DNA of 64,000 bases from Luzula sylvatica (taxonomy: Eukaryota > Streptophyta > Magnoliopsida > Poales > Juncaceae), in assembly GCA_946800325.1 (NCBI GenBank), contig OX326961.1, positions 15,932,215-15,996,214 on the forward strand. The letters run 5' to 3'. Of the stretch, positions 24,363 through 36,831 are shown one piece after another. Each line of letters begins with the position of its first letter. Position 1 is the stretch's first letter. The position numbers and the translations under genes are program-made. The notes beneath the pieces were generated by a model. The model had not been told where the DNA came from and did no database searches. It saw nothing but the letters and a program-made list of their open reading frames with translations.

Positions 24363-24837
24363 CTATGTTATGCGGATACTTCAAAAATCAAGTCGTATCG
24401 TATCGGATACTGATACTCACCGGATACTCATCAGATGCATATCACAAAAATAATACCATATGCATATCGTATTAATACTCCATGTGGTGTATCCGAATAT
24501 TTTATTTCAAATAATACCAGATACTTCTCGGGTACTTCCGGATACTTGTCGGATACTTATAACACATCAATAATTGTACTTGAAAAAACAAAAACAAAAA
24601 TATAAATTTTAAACCGAAATAAATGAGTAATACATATAAGTAAATAACTAAATATAATAAAATTTTACTTAATAGGAACTTATTTCTGTTATAACAAAAT
24701 TTTAGTATATTTTTATGTCAAAAAAATAATATATAAAAAATAAGAAATATTAAATATATAAATTACAATTAATAAAATAATAAGATACTTCCGTATCGTG
24801 TCGGATACGATACTCGTATCCGTATCCGTGCAACTAG
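24363..24837. mobile_element. hAT-like element, CTATGTTGC family, perfect 8-bp target duplication
   Basis: A 475-bp element starting CTATGTTATGCGGATACTTC and ending CGTATCCGTGCAACTAG. Exact ATTATTTC copies flank it (24355-24362 and 24838-24845). The interior is non-coding, with GGATACT words near both ends and an AT-rich core. The rest of 23788-25958 shows no gene; a CT microsatellite lies near 25147-25171. Confidence 0.82.
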
Positions 24838-25958
24838 ATTATTTCTAATTTTTCTGCATCATTTTTTTTATAATTTGTGTGATTATTACATTCATTTTAA
24901 TTTTGTAAAATTTTCGATGTGGTCTCTACTTCTAAATTTTCAGGTTTCCTCGAATTTTGAATTTATTATCTTCAAGTTTAACATTATTCGTTTTACCATC
25001 AGATAGTTTTGTAAAAATAAAAAATTACATTAAAGTAAAGAACACAAAAATATTTGAGCCACGAAACATAATGCATCAAAAAACTTCTTGTGTAAGCTCA
25101 TATTACATACATCTCTTTTCTCTCCTATGAGAAACCTCGTCTACATCTCTCTCTCTCTCTCTCTCTCTCTCCAAGCCGTGAAGTAAAAGATCGAAAAATA
25201 TTGTATTTTTATTTTAGCAGTTATTTTTGTTTGCCCTCACTGCAATACAATATCGAACGTTCCCCTGAATATCTCGAGCTGAAATTTTATTTTACTTTAA
25301 TAACCCTAAACAAGTCCTCATATTCGATGAGATTTTCAAGCTCCATTACCATACTCAGAAGGTTTCTATGCAAAAAAATTATTAAACATAATCTTGTTTT
25401 ATCGTGTTCGTACTCATAAAAGCAATTGAGAGGCACAAATTGGTTCTACCAAATAAAATGATATTCAAATTTCAAATTCCATAACAAGGCAGTATGGGGA
25501 AACAAATGGGAGAACAATCAATTTATTTAGGCCAAACAATCTACCAATAAACTACAACAAAGTATCAATTACACGAGTATATCATCATCATATCACGAGT
25601 AAAATTAACGAGCAAAAATCTAATCGAAGCAAACAAATTAATTCAAAACACACATCTCGACAAAGTTCAAACAAAAATAAAACAAGTTCAAGTCCTAAAA
25701 AGTTTTGCAATAATGACCAAAAAGAGCCTCGTTCGAATACATAACCCATGCCGCGTGGAGGCACACACATCTACACACAAATAATCAGAGAGAAATATTA
25801 AAAAAAAAAAAAAGGAAAATGAAGTAAAAAAAGAATGTGAATAAAATGATTGAATGATTTACCATATAATATAGATGCATGCCAAGCTCAAACTTTACAA
25901 GAAAATACTTTCTTATAAACTAATTAATACTAATAATATTCCAATTTATTATTTTCGT

Positions 25959-28784
25959 CTACTTATCGGCATGTCTGCGTTTGTGTTTACGCCCTCCGTG
26001 ATGATGTCCGTGCGATCCATTCGTCTTCTTCTTCTTTTTCACACTACAAATTACAATTTAAATATTCAATAAAAATAATATAACAATCTTGCAAATTAGC
26101 CCTTATATTTTGCCAAAATTGAAAAAAAAAACCTACTTTAAAAAAAATTAATCGAAATGATTAACATGAGTTGGTAAAACCATTCTACACAATACAGGGG
26201 CTTTTTTGCAATTTGTCAAAACAATGAGGGGCCTTTTTACAAATTTTCTAATAATAAATTAATAATAATTGATGATATAATTAACGAACCATAAGAATTC
26301 AGAGAAAATGCGGAGAATGAAGAAAACCGGTAAAGCCAACAAAGCAGATGCCTGCAACAAAAAATAAACAAAAAATCAGGGACCAAATTGTAAATATACA
26401 GAAGGACTAAAACATAATTTCAACGAATTAAGGGGACGCATTACCATAAACCAAACGAGTTCCTTTGTGGCAAGAGATTTTGTTAACTCGTACTTGTGTA
26501 ATTGCTCCAGTAAACCAGATTGAGTCTACAAAAAAATGTTTATTTTTTTTTGTCGCTTTTACAAATAAGCCCCTGAAAAAGTTATAAATTACCTTATGAT
26601 GGTAAATAGTGGCAGATTTGAGGAAATCGGTATATACATTAACAGCCTTTTTGGTGTAGGGTTCTGATAAAACCCTAATTTTCTCGACGTGGGGCCTGCT
26701 GACATCAGCTAAGTTGTCGATATATGGCTTCGACACTCTCTTCACCTCCTAAAAAATGATAATAATATTATTACATTAAGTCTCAATATACCATTTTGAA
26801 TGTGGATATAAAATTTTAAATTACCTGGACATAGGGATGAGAAACTTCTTTGGTAGTCTCGTACCACTCCAAAATTTTGGTCAAAATTAATTGTATGTAT
26901 GGATCGATATTTGTTTTTATAATCACCCATTTTTCTTTCATTATTGGTACCCATTTCTTCAAAACATAAAAGAATAATTAATGTTGAATATAATATCGAA
27001 AAATAAATATATAAAAAAAGAAAAAAATATTTATTTTACTTACGGTTTTGGCAGTCTCCAAGTGGGGCTCGGCCCATTTCTGTGCTTGTACCGACTTCTC
27101 CTTTGTCTATAAATTTTGTACGGGTATTTATGTAATTTTGAAATATTTGAGGGGTTTGTACGTAATTTTCCTACAAAAAGAAATATACCAATATGATGAA
27201 GCTATCAAATGTGGGTTTTGCATGCTCGTCCCATTCAGTTGACATCAAAACCTTCAGAAATAAAATAAATAAAATTAGGAAAAAATAAAATAGAGGGGTT
27301 TTTTGCAAATTGTAAAATGAATGTCCTTTATGCAATTTTTTCTTCAAATAAATAGTACCATGAAACGGGTCAATTGGGTCGCGAACCATGGGGGTAACCA
27401 TGCTCCATGAACCTATAAAATTAAAAAGTTTGTATATGTATATGAATTAAATAAAATATATCATGAAATTAATATAGATATATTTACCTCATTTAATTGC
27501 TTGGATTTAACTGTAGCGTCCATTTGTACTTTCATTAACTCTTCCTGTTAACCAAATTTTAGAGTGAGAAATTAGAGAGAATTCTAGAGAGAAGTTTAGA
27601 GAGAGAGAGAGAGAAACAATACCTCAGCTTCTTTAAGGGCACGTTCGGTTTTCTTAATCCTCTTTTTTTGGTCTTCGCTAGTTTTTTCGAGCTAAAATAC
27701 ATAAATAAAAAATTATTATAAAAATTTTCAAGAATTTAATTTGAGGTATTAAATAGAAAAAATAATACTTACAGATTGTAATTTAACAGAGAGTTCTTGT
27801 GCCTTAGTTTCGGCTTCAAGAGTTTTGGTCTCCAATTCATTCTTTTTCTTATTTTGCAAATCTATTTCCTTTCTCAGAGCCTCGATCTGAAATATAATAG
27901 TAATAATTAATTAATGATTAAAAGGGTAAAATGGTAAATTTGATGAGTAAGATTTATATTAAAAGAACCTGTTTTTCTAATTCGGTAGTTTTAGCATTAA
28001 TTTTTCCAGCTTTTTCTTCAGCGCCCTTTTTCTACATGATTACAAAAAAATTAAAAGAATTTAGAATAAATTTCAAAGTATGAAATAGTATTTGATTTAA
28101 GGTTTTAAAGGGCAAAAACCTGAAGGGAGGAAATTTCACTCTGTAAAGAGGTGATTTGCTCTGATTTTTCCTGAATGATTTTCTCCAATTTTGAAATTCC
28201 TTCATCTTTGCCCTTCAATTCTTTGGTTCTTGCCTCTATACTAGACTCTGTAAAACAAATAAGTGGGAATTATTGAAAAAAGAATCATAGCAGTATATAG
28301 AGGGGATGTACAAAGAGTATTTCACAAGGTTTAATTGCGAAATTGAGATATATTCAGGGACTTGACTAATATTTTGCCCAAAAAATATACAAACTTCTTA
28401 TCCAATCAATGCTAAATCAAACAGATACTTTGCTATTTTCGATCTTCAAAGGATCAAAAATATCTCAATTAAACTAACCATATAAATTAAACCTTCCATT
28501 ACAGTCTAACATTTTCGAAAGACAAAACAAAACCCTAGCTCATCTAAAAAATCAAATTTACAGTACTAAAAATCAAGAGAAAATCGAAGTAATTACAAAC
28601 CTAAGGAAGAGATCTGAGATCGGAGCTGCTCCAACTCGAGTTTCAACCCCGAATCCAATCCGGATTCGACCTTACTGGACGATGATGATTCCAGTACAAC
28701 TTCTTGAGCTTCTTCTTCAGCCCATGCACTAGAAATAGCGATCCAGATCACCAAAAAAGCCACAAAATTCTTGGAAAATCCCAT
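25959..28784 (-). CDS. Secretory-pathway coiled-coil protein with one C-terminal membrane span
   Basis: A 14-exon gene encoding about 436 residues, matching by recall the Arabidopsis At4g31340/At2g24420 family, annotated only as myosin-heavy-chain-like or DNA-repair-ATPase-related. Exons (minus): 28601-28784, 28120-28247, 27969-28031, 27773-27886, 27623-27691, 27488-27544, 27359-27412, 27189-27251, 27044-27106, 26825-26956, 26593-26748, 26445-26525, 26290-26351 and 25959-26043. All introns are GT-AG and most lie in phase 0. Residues 1-22 are a signal peptide (FVAFLVIWIAISSAWA). Heptad-rich Glu/Lys/Leu coiled coil spans about 45-205. A VHGAWLPPW motif follows, then repeats of the PY/PH type (WVPIMKEKW, VSHPYVQ, VSKPYIDN, VSRPHVEK, LSEPYTKK). 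A hydrophobic segment (VWFMASALLALPVFFILRIF) sits at about 384-403. The tail is basic (KKKKK, RKHKRRHADK). The molecular function is not established. Confidence 0.92.
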
Positions 28785-29366
28785 TGAAACAAAGAGCAAA
28801 TCCCTTAATTTCGTTGGATTTTCTTCCTCTTTTCTCTCTTTTTTCCTACTACTTTTCTGTGTATATAACAACGCACGAATAAATGTTGTCAGGATTTTAC
28901 TAGGGTATGTTTTGTGTATGTAACCCCAAGATTTAACTATTTACATTATAATTTTAATTATGTGTGTATTTAAGCAAACATACCCTCAGAAAATATTTAT
29001 TACATTCCGCAAGAAAAACATTCATCAGGGAGGGTTTGTGGGGTGGTAACATGAATTTGTAATAATTGAGGCATTTATTCAAGGAATTTAATATTTTTTA
29101 ATAGTATCGTTATAATAATATTGAATGGGCTGATTCAGTGTTTTATAGTTAGTTGTATTAAAAAATGTAAAAATGTGATACTATAAATTTACAGGGCTAT
29201 GATGTAAAATGTATTGTGCAGAATTATTTAAGATGATAAACTCAATAGCAGAGGACAGGTGTGGAAGGTGAGAACTTATATTTATATGTGATATTTCCTC
29301 TCCATTATGTTTTCCAGTAGATCTACTCTACTCTAATGTTTTGCAATATTAAATTGTATTGACACA

Positions 29367-29860
29367 TATTTATTTACGTACAATAATGATAGATATTTAA
29401 ATTTTGCATTTATATTTGCATTTTAAGATATACGTACAAACCGTAGTGCAATGAAAAGAAAATTCTACGAATTTTAAATTTAATTGTCACGTATATATTA
29501 ATGGGCGAATCTGAATGCGAAATATAGGTACTTATTATTATTGTATTGATATATCTTAGTAATACAAATCTTAGTGCAACCATGCCAGATTATGATACAA
29601 AATCGTAGTACTACGAATTATTATTTTATTTATATACAATAATGATAGGTATTTAAATTTTGCATTTAGATTTACATTTCAAAATATACGTACAAATCGT
29701 AGTGCAACCGTGCCAGATTTCAAAATGAAAAGAAAAATCTGCCAATTTTAAATTTAATTGTCACGTATATATCTATGAGCGAATCTGAATGCGAAATATA
29801 GGTGCTTATTATTATTGTATTTATACATCTCAGTGATACAAAAAATTAGATGGACTTTGG
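29367..29860. repeat. Direct repeat of about 270 bp, two units
   Basis: 29367-29590 and 29640-29850 share long blocks in the same order: GTATTTAAATTTTGCATTTA, ATACGTACAAA-CGTAGTGCAA, TTTTAAATTTAATTGTCACG and GCGAATCTGAATGCGAAATA. Non-coding. Transposon nature is possible but no termini are seen. Confidence 0.65.
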
Positions 29861-30319
29861 CCGGATTGGCCTTCTTGAATCTTCACGAGAAGAATAACTT
29901 ATTGAGTGTTAAATTTACATGTTATATTATACTATGATTAATTATTACTGTAATTTATTATATGGAAATGACAAGAATCTACATTTATCTTATATTATAA
30001 TTATAATTAATTATCAATGATATATGTTTTTATCGTTTTCTTATAATTTTTAGCTGATTAAAACAAATTATTACATGAACATTATCTTTTCTTTTGAGCA
30101 ACGGTAAAAATGTTTAATGTTATTTTCATTTAAGAAAAAAAAAATTACATTATAAATAAAACGGGCAAAAACTAACCAGCATCACATATCAAACAAAAGA
30201 ACTAAAAAAATTAGGATTTTTCATATAATCATGTCATTAATAAGTTATTACTATCAAAGATGTGAAAAACATGTTAAAAAAGAAAAATTGGTTGTGCATT
30301 AAATTTGTTGAGGGGATTG

Positions 30320-30535
30320 ACATGGTCCACAAATAGACCACCATCAAGAATGAATGACGTCATGATTTCGTACCGCACAAATAGACCACCATCAGTCTAT
30401 TCTTGAGGAGGAACTGGAAGCTCCATCATATAAGGAAGCGTGAGGTCAAGTCGAAAGCTCGACCTTTCCTTGCGAGTGTCGTCTCCATGGAGTGGAGAGG
30501 GCGGACACTCTGTTAAGCGAACGAAACGTGAAGCA
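30320..30535. other. GC-richer segment with repeated AATAGACCACCATCA and TGACGTCA
   Basis: CAAATAGACCACCATCA occurs twice (about 30330 and 30378). Between the copies lies ATGACGTCAT, a palindromic bZIP-type core. Then come TCATATAAGGAAGC, which resembles a TATA region, and a GC-richer tail with GGTCAAGTCGAAAGCTCGACC. No coding frame was recognised. It looks like an inserted promoter-like fragment of unknown source. Confidence 0.3.
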
Positions 30536-31811
30536 GAAGAAAAATATGTACATGTTAAAAAAATACTATCGTTTTAAAAAATGATGTCAGCGCATACAAA
30601 AATCCATTGAAAAATAAGTTACGGGATTCCTGCAATTCTAAATTCTTGTTAAAATGAAATTATATTTTACATATAAAGATTAAAAAAAATTCTAACCTTC
30701 CAATTAATGATATCTATTTCATATAATAAACTTTGAAAACAATTATATATTTATTTAAAACTAAAATTACACGATTCAACATGTTTCGATATATTTGCAT
30801 TATTTTATTTGAATAACTCAATTAAAAAAAAATTATAATAAAAAATTTGATTTGTTTGATAAGCTTTTTAATTAGAAGGTTAACCCACAATTATATAATT
30901 TGTATGTTGCATATAAAAAAAATTAAGCCTATTACTGATCCAAAATAAATTTAATTTACTATATTCTTTTAGTTTGCTGATGTGTGCAGTATTTTCGACA
31001 AAATGGAGATGAAACTATGAAATATCAAGTTTGTTGACCAATTTTGTTTTTTTGAATCGTGGCAAGAACAAGTGTCGCCGGTCAAAAATTAATGGCGTAT
31101 ATTGACGGTAATTATATTCACATAAAATAAAGTCCAAAATAATAATTATATACACATAAAATAACCAAATTATTCTTATGATTACGGTCCATTAAAAAGT
31201 CTGTTAAGTCCTTTTAGGGCTTGTTTGGACGTACAAGAAATTCATAGCATAGAAAACGTAATTTCTAGAAATTAGAATTGGGATTTTACAAATCTTATAA
31301 AGTAATAAAAAATATCATGTTTGGATGCAAATAAGTAAATTTTAGGAATGACAATATATTTTATAATCTTTTGTAAATAATAATCGAAGTAATGCAGTTT
31401 TTTTTTCTTACTATGATCATAATAAAAATTCAATAATTTTATGAAAATATTACTTTCAAAAATTTACATGTAATATTAGATTAATATAATTACAAAACAA
31501 TATTACATAATATAAAATAATAATTCTTTTAATGTGTGTTGACTATTATGTTTCATATCATAATATAAGAAATTTATGAATCAATAATCTTGAAAATCCA
31601 TATTACTTTGCATGTAAGAGGCTACTATTGAATTTAATTATGCAAATTACCACCATATTATCTCGTTATGGATAACCAGTGACCAATTTTTGAATAACCA
31701 ATGACCAAATATTTTTGAGCAAAAACATTTACCAATTAAAACTTCAAAATTGTGGCTTTCACATTTTTTTTGGATACTCTGTTTTGTTTATACTCTATTA
31801 TGTTTCATATC

Positions 31812-32301
31812 CTATGTTGCGCGGATACTTCAAAAATCAAGCCGTATCGTATCGGATACCGTATCGAATATTGATACTCGTCGGATACGTATTGAATACT
31901 CCACGTAGCGTATCCGAATATTTTATTTCAAAATAATAACGGATACTTGTCGGATACTTCCGGATACTTGTCGGATATTTCTATCGTATAAATAAATGTA
32001 CTTGAAAACTAAAAATAAAAATTTGATATTGAAATAACTGAGTAATACTTAAAAGTAAATAAATATAATAAACATTTATTCAATAAGAAGTTATCTATGT
32101 AAAAACAAACTTTTAATATATTTTACGTCAAATACATAACACATACAAATATTAAATATATGAATTATAATTAATAATTAATAATTAATAAAATATTATA
32201 TATAATTGCCGTATCATATCCTATGTTTTTTGAAAATTGTTGTATCCCCGTATCCGTATTGTGTCGGATACGATACCCGTATCCGGATCCGTGCAACATA
32301 G
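31812..32301. mobile_element. hAT-like element, CTATGTTGC family, perfect 8-bp target duplication
   Basis: A 490-bp element starting CTATGTTGCGCGGATACTTC and ending GGATCCGTGCAACATAG, flanked by exact TTCATATC (31804-31811 and 32302-32309). It is the best-preserved copy of the subfamily shared with 24363-24837. The short frame at 31715-31936 crosses its left border and is not a gene. Confidence 0.85.
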
Positions 32302-32390
32302 TTCATATCATATTATTAATTATTAAATATTAATAATAATTATTATTATTATTAATTATTAATATGTATAAAGTTACAAGAATTGAATAC

Positions 32391-32768
32391 ACCACATAGC
32401 TCCACATCATCAACTCATTTGTGATCATTAGATGAACATTGATCCAGAAATTTAAATGGATTGGATTTACATGGACCAACATATGGTTTTATCATATGAA
32501 TCATGTGAACCATGTCTAGGTAAATTGGAGGCACCACATAGCTGCACATGATCAACTCATTTGTGACCATTAGATAGACATTGATCAAGAAATTTAAATG
32601 AGTTGGATTTACATATACCAACATATGGTGTTTATTACATAAATCATGTGAACCATGTCTCGATAAATTATATTTGAAACAAGAGATTTAAATAGGCTGA
32701 GTTTACATGGACCAACATAAGGTTTTATTGCATGAATCATGTGAGCCATGTCTAGGTAAAATATATTA
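32391..32768. repeat. Tandem repeat, 142-bp unit, about 2.7 copies
   Basis: ACCACATAGCT starts at 32391 and again at 32533. Each unit continues with CAACTCATTTGTGA, AAATTTAAATG, ACCAACATA-GGT and GTGA-CCATGTCT. A third unit without its start runs from about 32675. The open frame over it (32415-32624, minus) merely reads the repeat. Confidence 0.8.
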
Positions 32769-33253
32769 GAAAGTTATAAATTAGTTGATTTTTTATTTGA
32801 ATATAGTCTATATGAACTAACTAATGTGCAAATTACATGAATCTTGGTTCATTGTATATCAAGTTTCTTCATTTTTTTTTGGGTCTCAATTAAATATTGA
32901 ATATTTCACAAAAGTAATATATTTTTGAATATTGTAAATAATAGTATGTCATATTTATATAATTGTAATATTTCATACATTATATATATTTGATTTTCAT
33001 ATTGTTTTCTAAAATTGAAATAAAATAATAATAAGATGAACAGATTATTAATTAGTATATATAATTTTAAGAAAATTCTTGATTATATTAAGCCCCCCCC
33101 CCCCCCCTAGTTCCGTCCTTGGTATGAGTGTTGGGTTCACAGTGTGTTGGTATAGTCAGAATAAAACTTATGAAAAGATCGTTTTGTGTGTGATTGTATT
33201 AAATTTTGTTCCCTTGAATTTTTTTTGGATTCTAAAATTGGATTCACTATAGC

Positions 33254-33257
<4 letters not shown>

Positions 33258-33321
<64 letters not shown>
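33258..33321. repeat. (TA)n microsatellite
   Basis: Over 30 consecutive TA dinucleotides. A homopolymer of about 15 C lies 150 bp upstream near 33093. Confidence 0.95.
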
Positions 33322-33323
<2 letters not shown>

Positions 33324-33409
33324 ATTACATTTTAAATAAATTTTAGTGGGTGATACAAGATGATGTGTTGTTTATTGAATATCTTAGGAGAAAAAGAAAC
33401 GTGTGATAT

Positions 33410-33936
33410 ACAATATTTTTGAGTACTACCGAAATTAAGTATCTTTATGTTGGGAAAAAGATAAAAATAACAAGGCCAATTGTATCTGAACTGTTTCTAG
33501 TCGTATCGAAAATGTATCTTGCAACATTGAAAATGTATTTCTTGAAACTTTAATATTAAAATAATCCAATACGTATCTGTTGCCGTTGAATTTCATGTTA
33601 AATTATATGTTTATATAATAGTATTATAATTTTACGATAAATAAATATAATAGAATATCATTAAAATTGAGCAAACAAAAGAAAAAAGGTCAAACTTTGA
33701 AAGTTCGCCCGTAAAAACGATCGGGGATAGATGTTACTCATATAATTTTTGAATTATTACCCACCGAACTTCAAAAGTTGAGCCTTTTTTTTTGTACGAG
33801 ATGTTTCCTCTAAATGGAGTATCCCAGAAATATTCCCAATTGTATCCCACCATATCTTGAAATATTTCCGCCGTATCGCACCCGCATCCGTATTCTACAG
33901 ATAGTTATGTATTTTAGAAGTATCCGCGTAACATAG
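33410..33936. mobile_element. Interrupted remnant of the CTATGTTGC hAT-like family
   Basis: Ends GAAGTATCCGCGTAACATAG exactly like the copy at 9183. It carries decayed TCGTATCG/GTATCC words and the AATATTAAAATAATCC spacer near 33555, but roughly 200 bp of unrelated AT-rich sequence splits it. The left terminus and any target duplication are lost. Confidence 0.5.
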
Positions 33937-34012
33937 TAATTAACTAAATGTCAACCCTAATTGACCCCGACCCGGTAATATACTCCTTTCTTACATTGCA
34001 ATCACCTTGCAG

Positions 34013-34379
34013 ATGCCAACTCCAGCGAGCACTGCCCCGCCGCATCCGTTAGAGGATATGTCCACCGCTCTCAGTCGTCACGTGCAGAATTATGAGTTTG
34101 CGCAAGCCATCAAGCTCGCAGATCAAGGTTTACCATTCCGTTCCTCATTTTTTTGTATTACTTTTATATCGATCTAATTTTATGTAGATTCATGCCGATC
34201 TGAATACTTTTGATATAACAAAGTAGATCTCGTTCATGTAATTTGTTACTTGCTGATGTAATTTCACAATCCATTTTTACTAATAATTTTTTTTATGTGA
34301 GTTTTTGTTTACTTTTTCCTTTTTAGTTCTTGGAATCGCTCCCGGAGATGAAGATGCCGTCAATTTATTTGTGGCTTAG
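34013..34379 (+). pseudogene. SRP72: N-terminal two-exon fragment of SRP72
   Basis: SRP72 is a protein subunit of the signal recognition particle, which targets secretory proteins to the ER. Two exons (34013-34127, 34327-34379) with GT-AG borders encode about 55 residues: a Pro/Ala/Thr-rich start, then PLEDMSTALSRHVQNYEFAQ, AIKLADQ and VLGIAPGDEDAV, which match the start of plant SRP72 by recall. The frame then reads NLFVA and stops at TAG, where the family continues for about 600 more residues of TPR and RNA-binding sequence. No later exon is visible. The piece lies between a hAT-like remnant (ends 33936) and the start of the F-box segmental duplication (34421), so it is most likely a stranded fragment. 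If transcribed it could give a tiny protein. Confidence 0.65.
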
Positions 34380-34420
34380 ATCAATTCAGTTATAGATTAA
34401 CGGTTTAGATTGAGAGAGCA

Positions 34421-36080
34421 GTTGTATAAATAGATGAGAAGTGGTACTGTGTAAATCAAGCAATTAAGAAAAAAATCAAGATTTAATCAAGAAAAATAAT
34501 CAAGATTTAACATCAGATAACCTTATAATCCAGAATATTATAACAAGGCTCTCATTTAGTAACCAAGAGATTACAATAAAACACATACTGCAAATTATCG
34601 TAAACTAGGAAAAAACCAATATGCGAGCATAGAATTGACGCGTTTCAATTTTTCGGTTTTACCATTCGTGATATCATACCTACAAAGGTCGAAGGATACA
34701 GGGGGAGATAAACACTTAGCAGCACTGACAAAGTAGATGCTGTTCTTTTCCAATCCTGGAAAATCATTAACTCTGACACAGAATCCAGTTCTGAAACTTA
34801 GGAATAATATTCTATCTTCGATAGTATTAATCTCGACCCATTTATTATTTAGAGCTCCTTCTTCGTTGTCCAGTCTGAAGATGCCGAAACGATATTCCTT
34901 GACAGAATCGCACCATCTTTGGTTTCTACAAACTCCTATAAGCTCTCCGAAACTCTCAATTAGGTAATTGAACCTGTTACTGAACCTGTTACATTAGAAA
35001 TATATATAATCAATATATAATGTAAATTTATATAATGAAGTTAGTAATATTTTTGTTGTACCTTTGACGCGTTGGGATCTCCAAAGGATGCGATAGACGA
35101 GCCACCGTGGCACCGGTGCTTAGTTCGTAAACTAATGTCGTGTGTAATTCGTGTATGTAGTACAAACCGTTAAAATATGCGCACCCATAAAAAAGAAATG
35201 GAACTCGCACGACCTTCCATTGTTTATCACCAGGTTGACATATAAGTAGTCTTACTCGCGATCGAATAATTATAGTGTTCGAGCTTTGGACTGGTTCCAC
35301 TTCCATAAAGCGGGCACGTGGATACTTTCGAGGAAAAGGTGGAAGAGGATTTATTTTACCGGTAATTGGATTTACGAGAAACATGGCATTCTTGGTCTCA
35401 TCTAATAAGACCATATAATTGTACGTAATACCAACCAGTTGCATGTTCTCGACTTCTGGTAAATCAATACAAAAATCAGAACGATCGAGAGAGAGAAAAT
35501 TTAAGCCTTTTGGTATGCGATGATCGTCTAAGAATACCCAAGGTGGTAGGGCGGGTGGCGATATTGCAGAGCACCAGTTTTTACAGACGTTGCGGAGATG
35601 AATTATGTCGATAATGCCGACAAGTTTAGTTGACGCGAGGCGAAGTATGTCTTGGGGAATATCAGACCAATCATACCGAAGCTCGGACGAAAGTGATTTA
35701 TTGCCATTACTTTGAGGAATTTTGGATTTATCTTTTCCTTTTGAGTGACAACACCCCATGATTAATGGAGCTTTTATTTCTATTGGAAACAATGGAGTTT
35801 AAAAAAATCCTTTTCTAGTGAGAAGGCCGATATAATTTTTAAGCAGATAATAAACAATTCACCATCTGGCTAACAGGAAGAAAATATCTAAATGGATACT
35901 TCTAAGTTAAGAATGATATATATAGTAAAGATCCTGATGCGCTCCTTAATAAACTAGTTTTCTAGAATTTTAAGAAAAAAATGGGGGTAACGGTTTATCA
36001 ATTATCATAGATCATAACCTTTTTAACATGATTGGATATGCTATTTATAGAATTGGAACTGTTTTATCATAACACTATAA
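34421..36080. repeat. Segmental duplication, copy 1 (contains F-box gene 1)
   Basis: Matches 39241-40945 in the same orientation, including non-coding flanks: GTACTGTGTAAATCAAGCAA on one side and TAGTTTTCTAGAATTTTAAG and TAGATCATAACCTTT on the other. Similarity is high, so the duplication is fairly recent compared with the nearby transposon decay. Confidence 0.85.
34595..35759 (-). CDS. F-box protein with DUF295 (SKIP23-like), paralogue 1
   Basis: Likely substrate-recognition subunit of an SCF ubiquitin ligase, about 362 residues in two exons: 35062-35759 and 34595-34985 (minus strand). The start is MGCCHSKGKDK; a longer in-frame reading upstream lacks an ATG. The F-box covers about residues 30-70 (YDWSDIPQDILRLASTKL, HLRNVCKNWCSAI). 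The DUF295 half includes PPWVFLDD, NMQLVGITYNYMVLLDETKN, LVNPITGKINPLPPFP and, in exon 2, YLIESFGELIGVCRN and LSFRTGFCVRV. Glycine 2, cysteines 3 and 4 and serine 6 fit an N-myristoylation plus palmitoylation signal. The exon 2 acceptor is ambiguous: a 12-bp duplication offers a second in-frame AG (exon from 34973), which is the form comparable to paralogue 2. Substrate unknown. Confidence 0.88.
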
Positions 36081-36141
36081 CAAAATACAACCACCCTTAA
36101 CAATGAACCATCTCTTCCGAGTTTTTATTTGGATTCTTTAA

Positions 36142-36402
36142 GGGCCCGTTCGGCAAGGGGTGGAATAGAGGAATAGAGGAATAGATGAATAGAATTTAAA
36201 CCATTTTATTCCAAAGTCGTTCGGCAAAACTAATGAAATAAGAAAATAGGTTTAAGAGAATAGATATTGATAATGACCAAAATACCCCTAGTATATTAAT
36301 AGTATTAATAACATCAAATCATATTAATAATAATATTAATATTATTATTATAATTAATTATTATAATAATAATAATCATGATTATTATTCTTATTTTCGA
36401 AA

Positions 36403-36445
<43 letters not shown>

Positions 36446-36524
36446 TATTATTATTAGTATTATTATTATTATAATTATAATAATAATAATTATTATTCTT
36501 ATTTTTATTATAATAATAATATTA

Positions 36525-36560
<36 letters not shown>

Positions 36561-36776
36561 ATAATTATTATTATAATTATTATAATAATAATTATTAAAA
36601 TAATATTATGTATTATTATAATAATATTAATTATAGTAATATTATTATTATTATAATTATAATTATTATTATAATTATTATAATAATAATTATTATAATT
36701 ATTATAATAATAATAATTATTATTATAATAATTAAAATAATATTAAGTATTATTATAATAATATTAATTATAGTAA

Positions 36777-36831
<55 letters not shown>

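Noticed and set aside
32391..32768. CRISPR-like look of regularly spaced repeats
   Set aside because: The 142-bp units are contiguous tandem repeats without unique spacers, in a plant nuclear genome.
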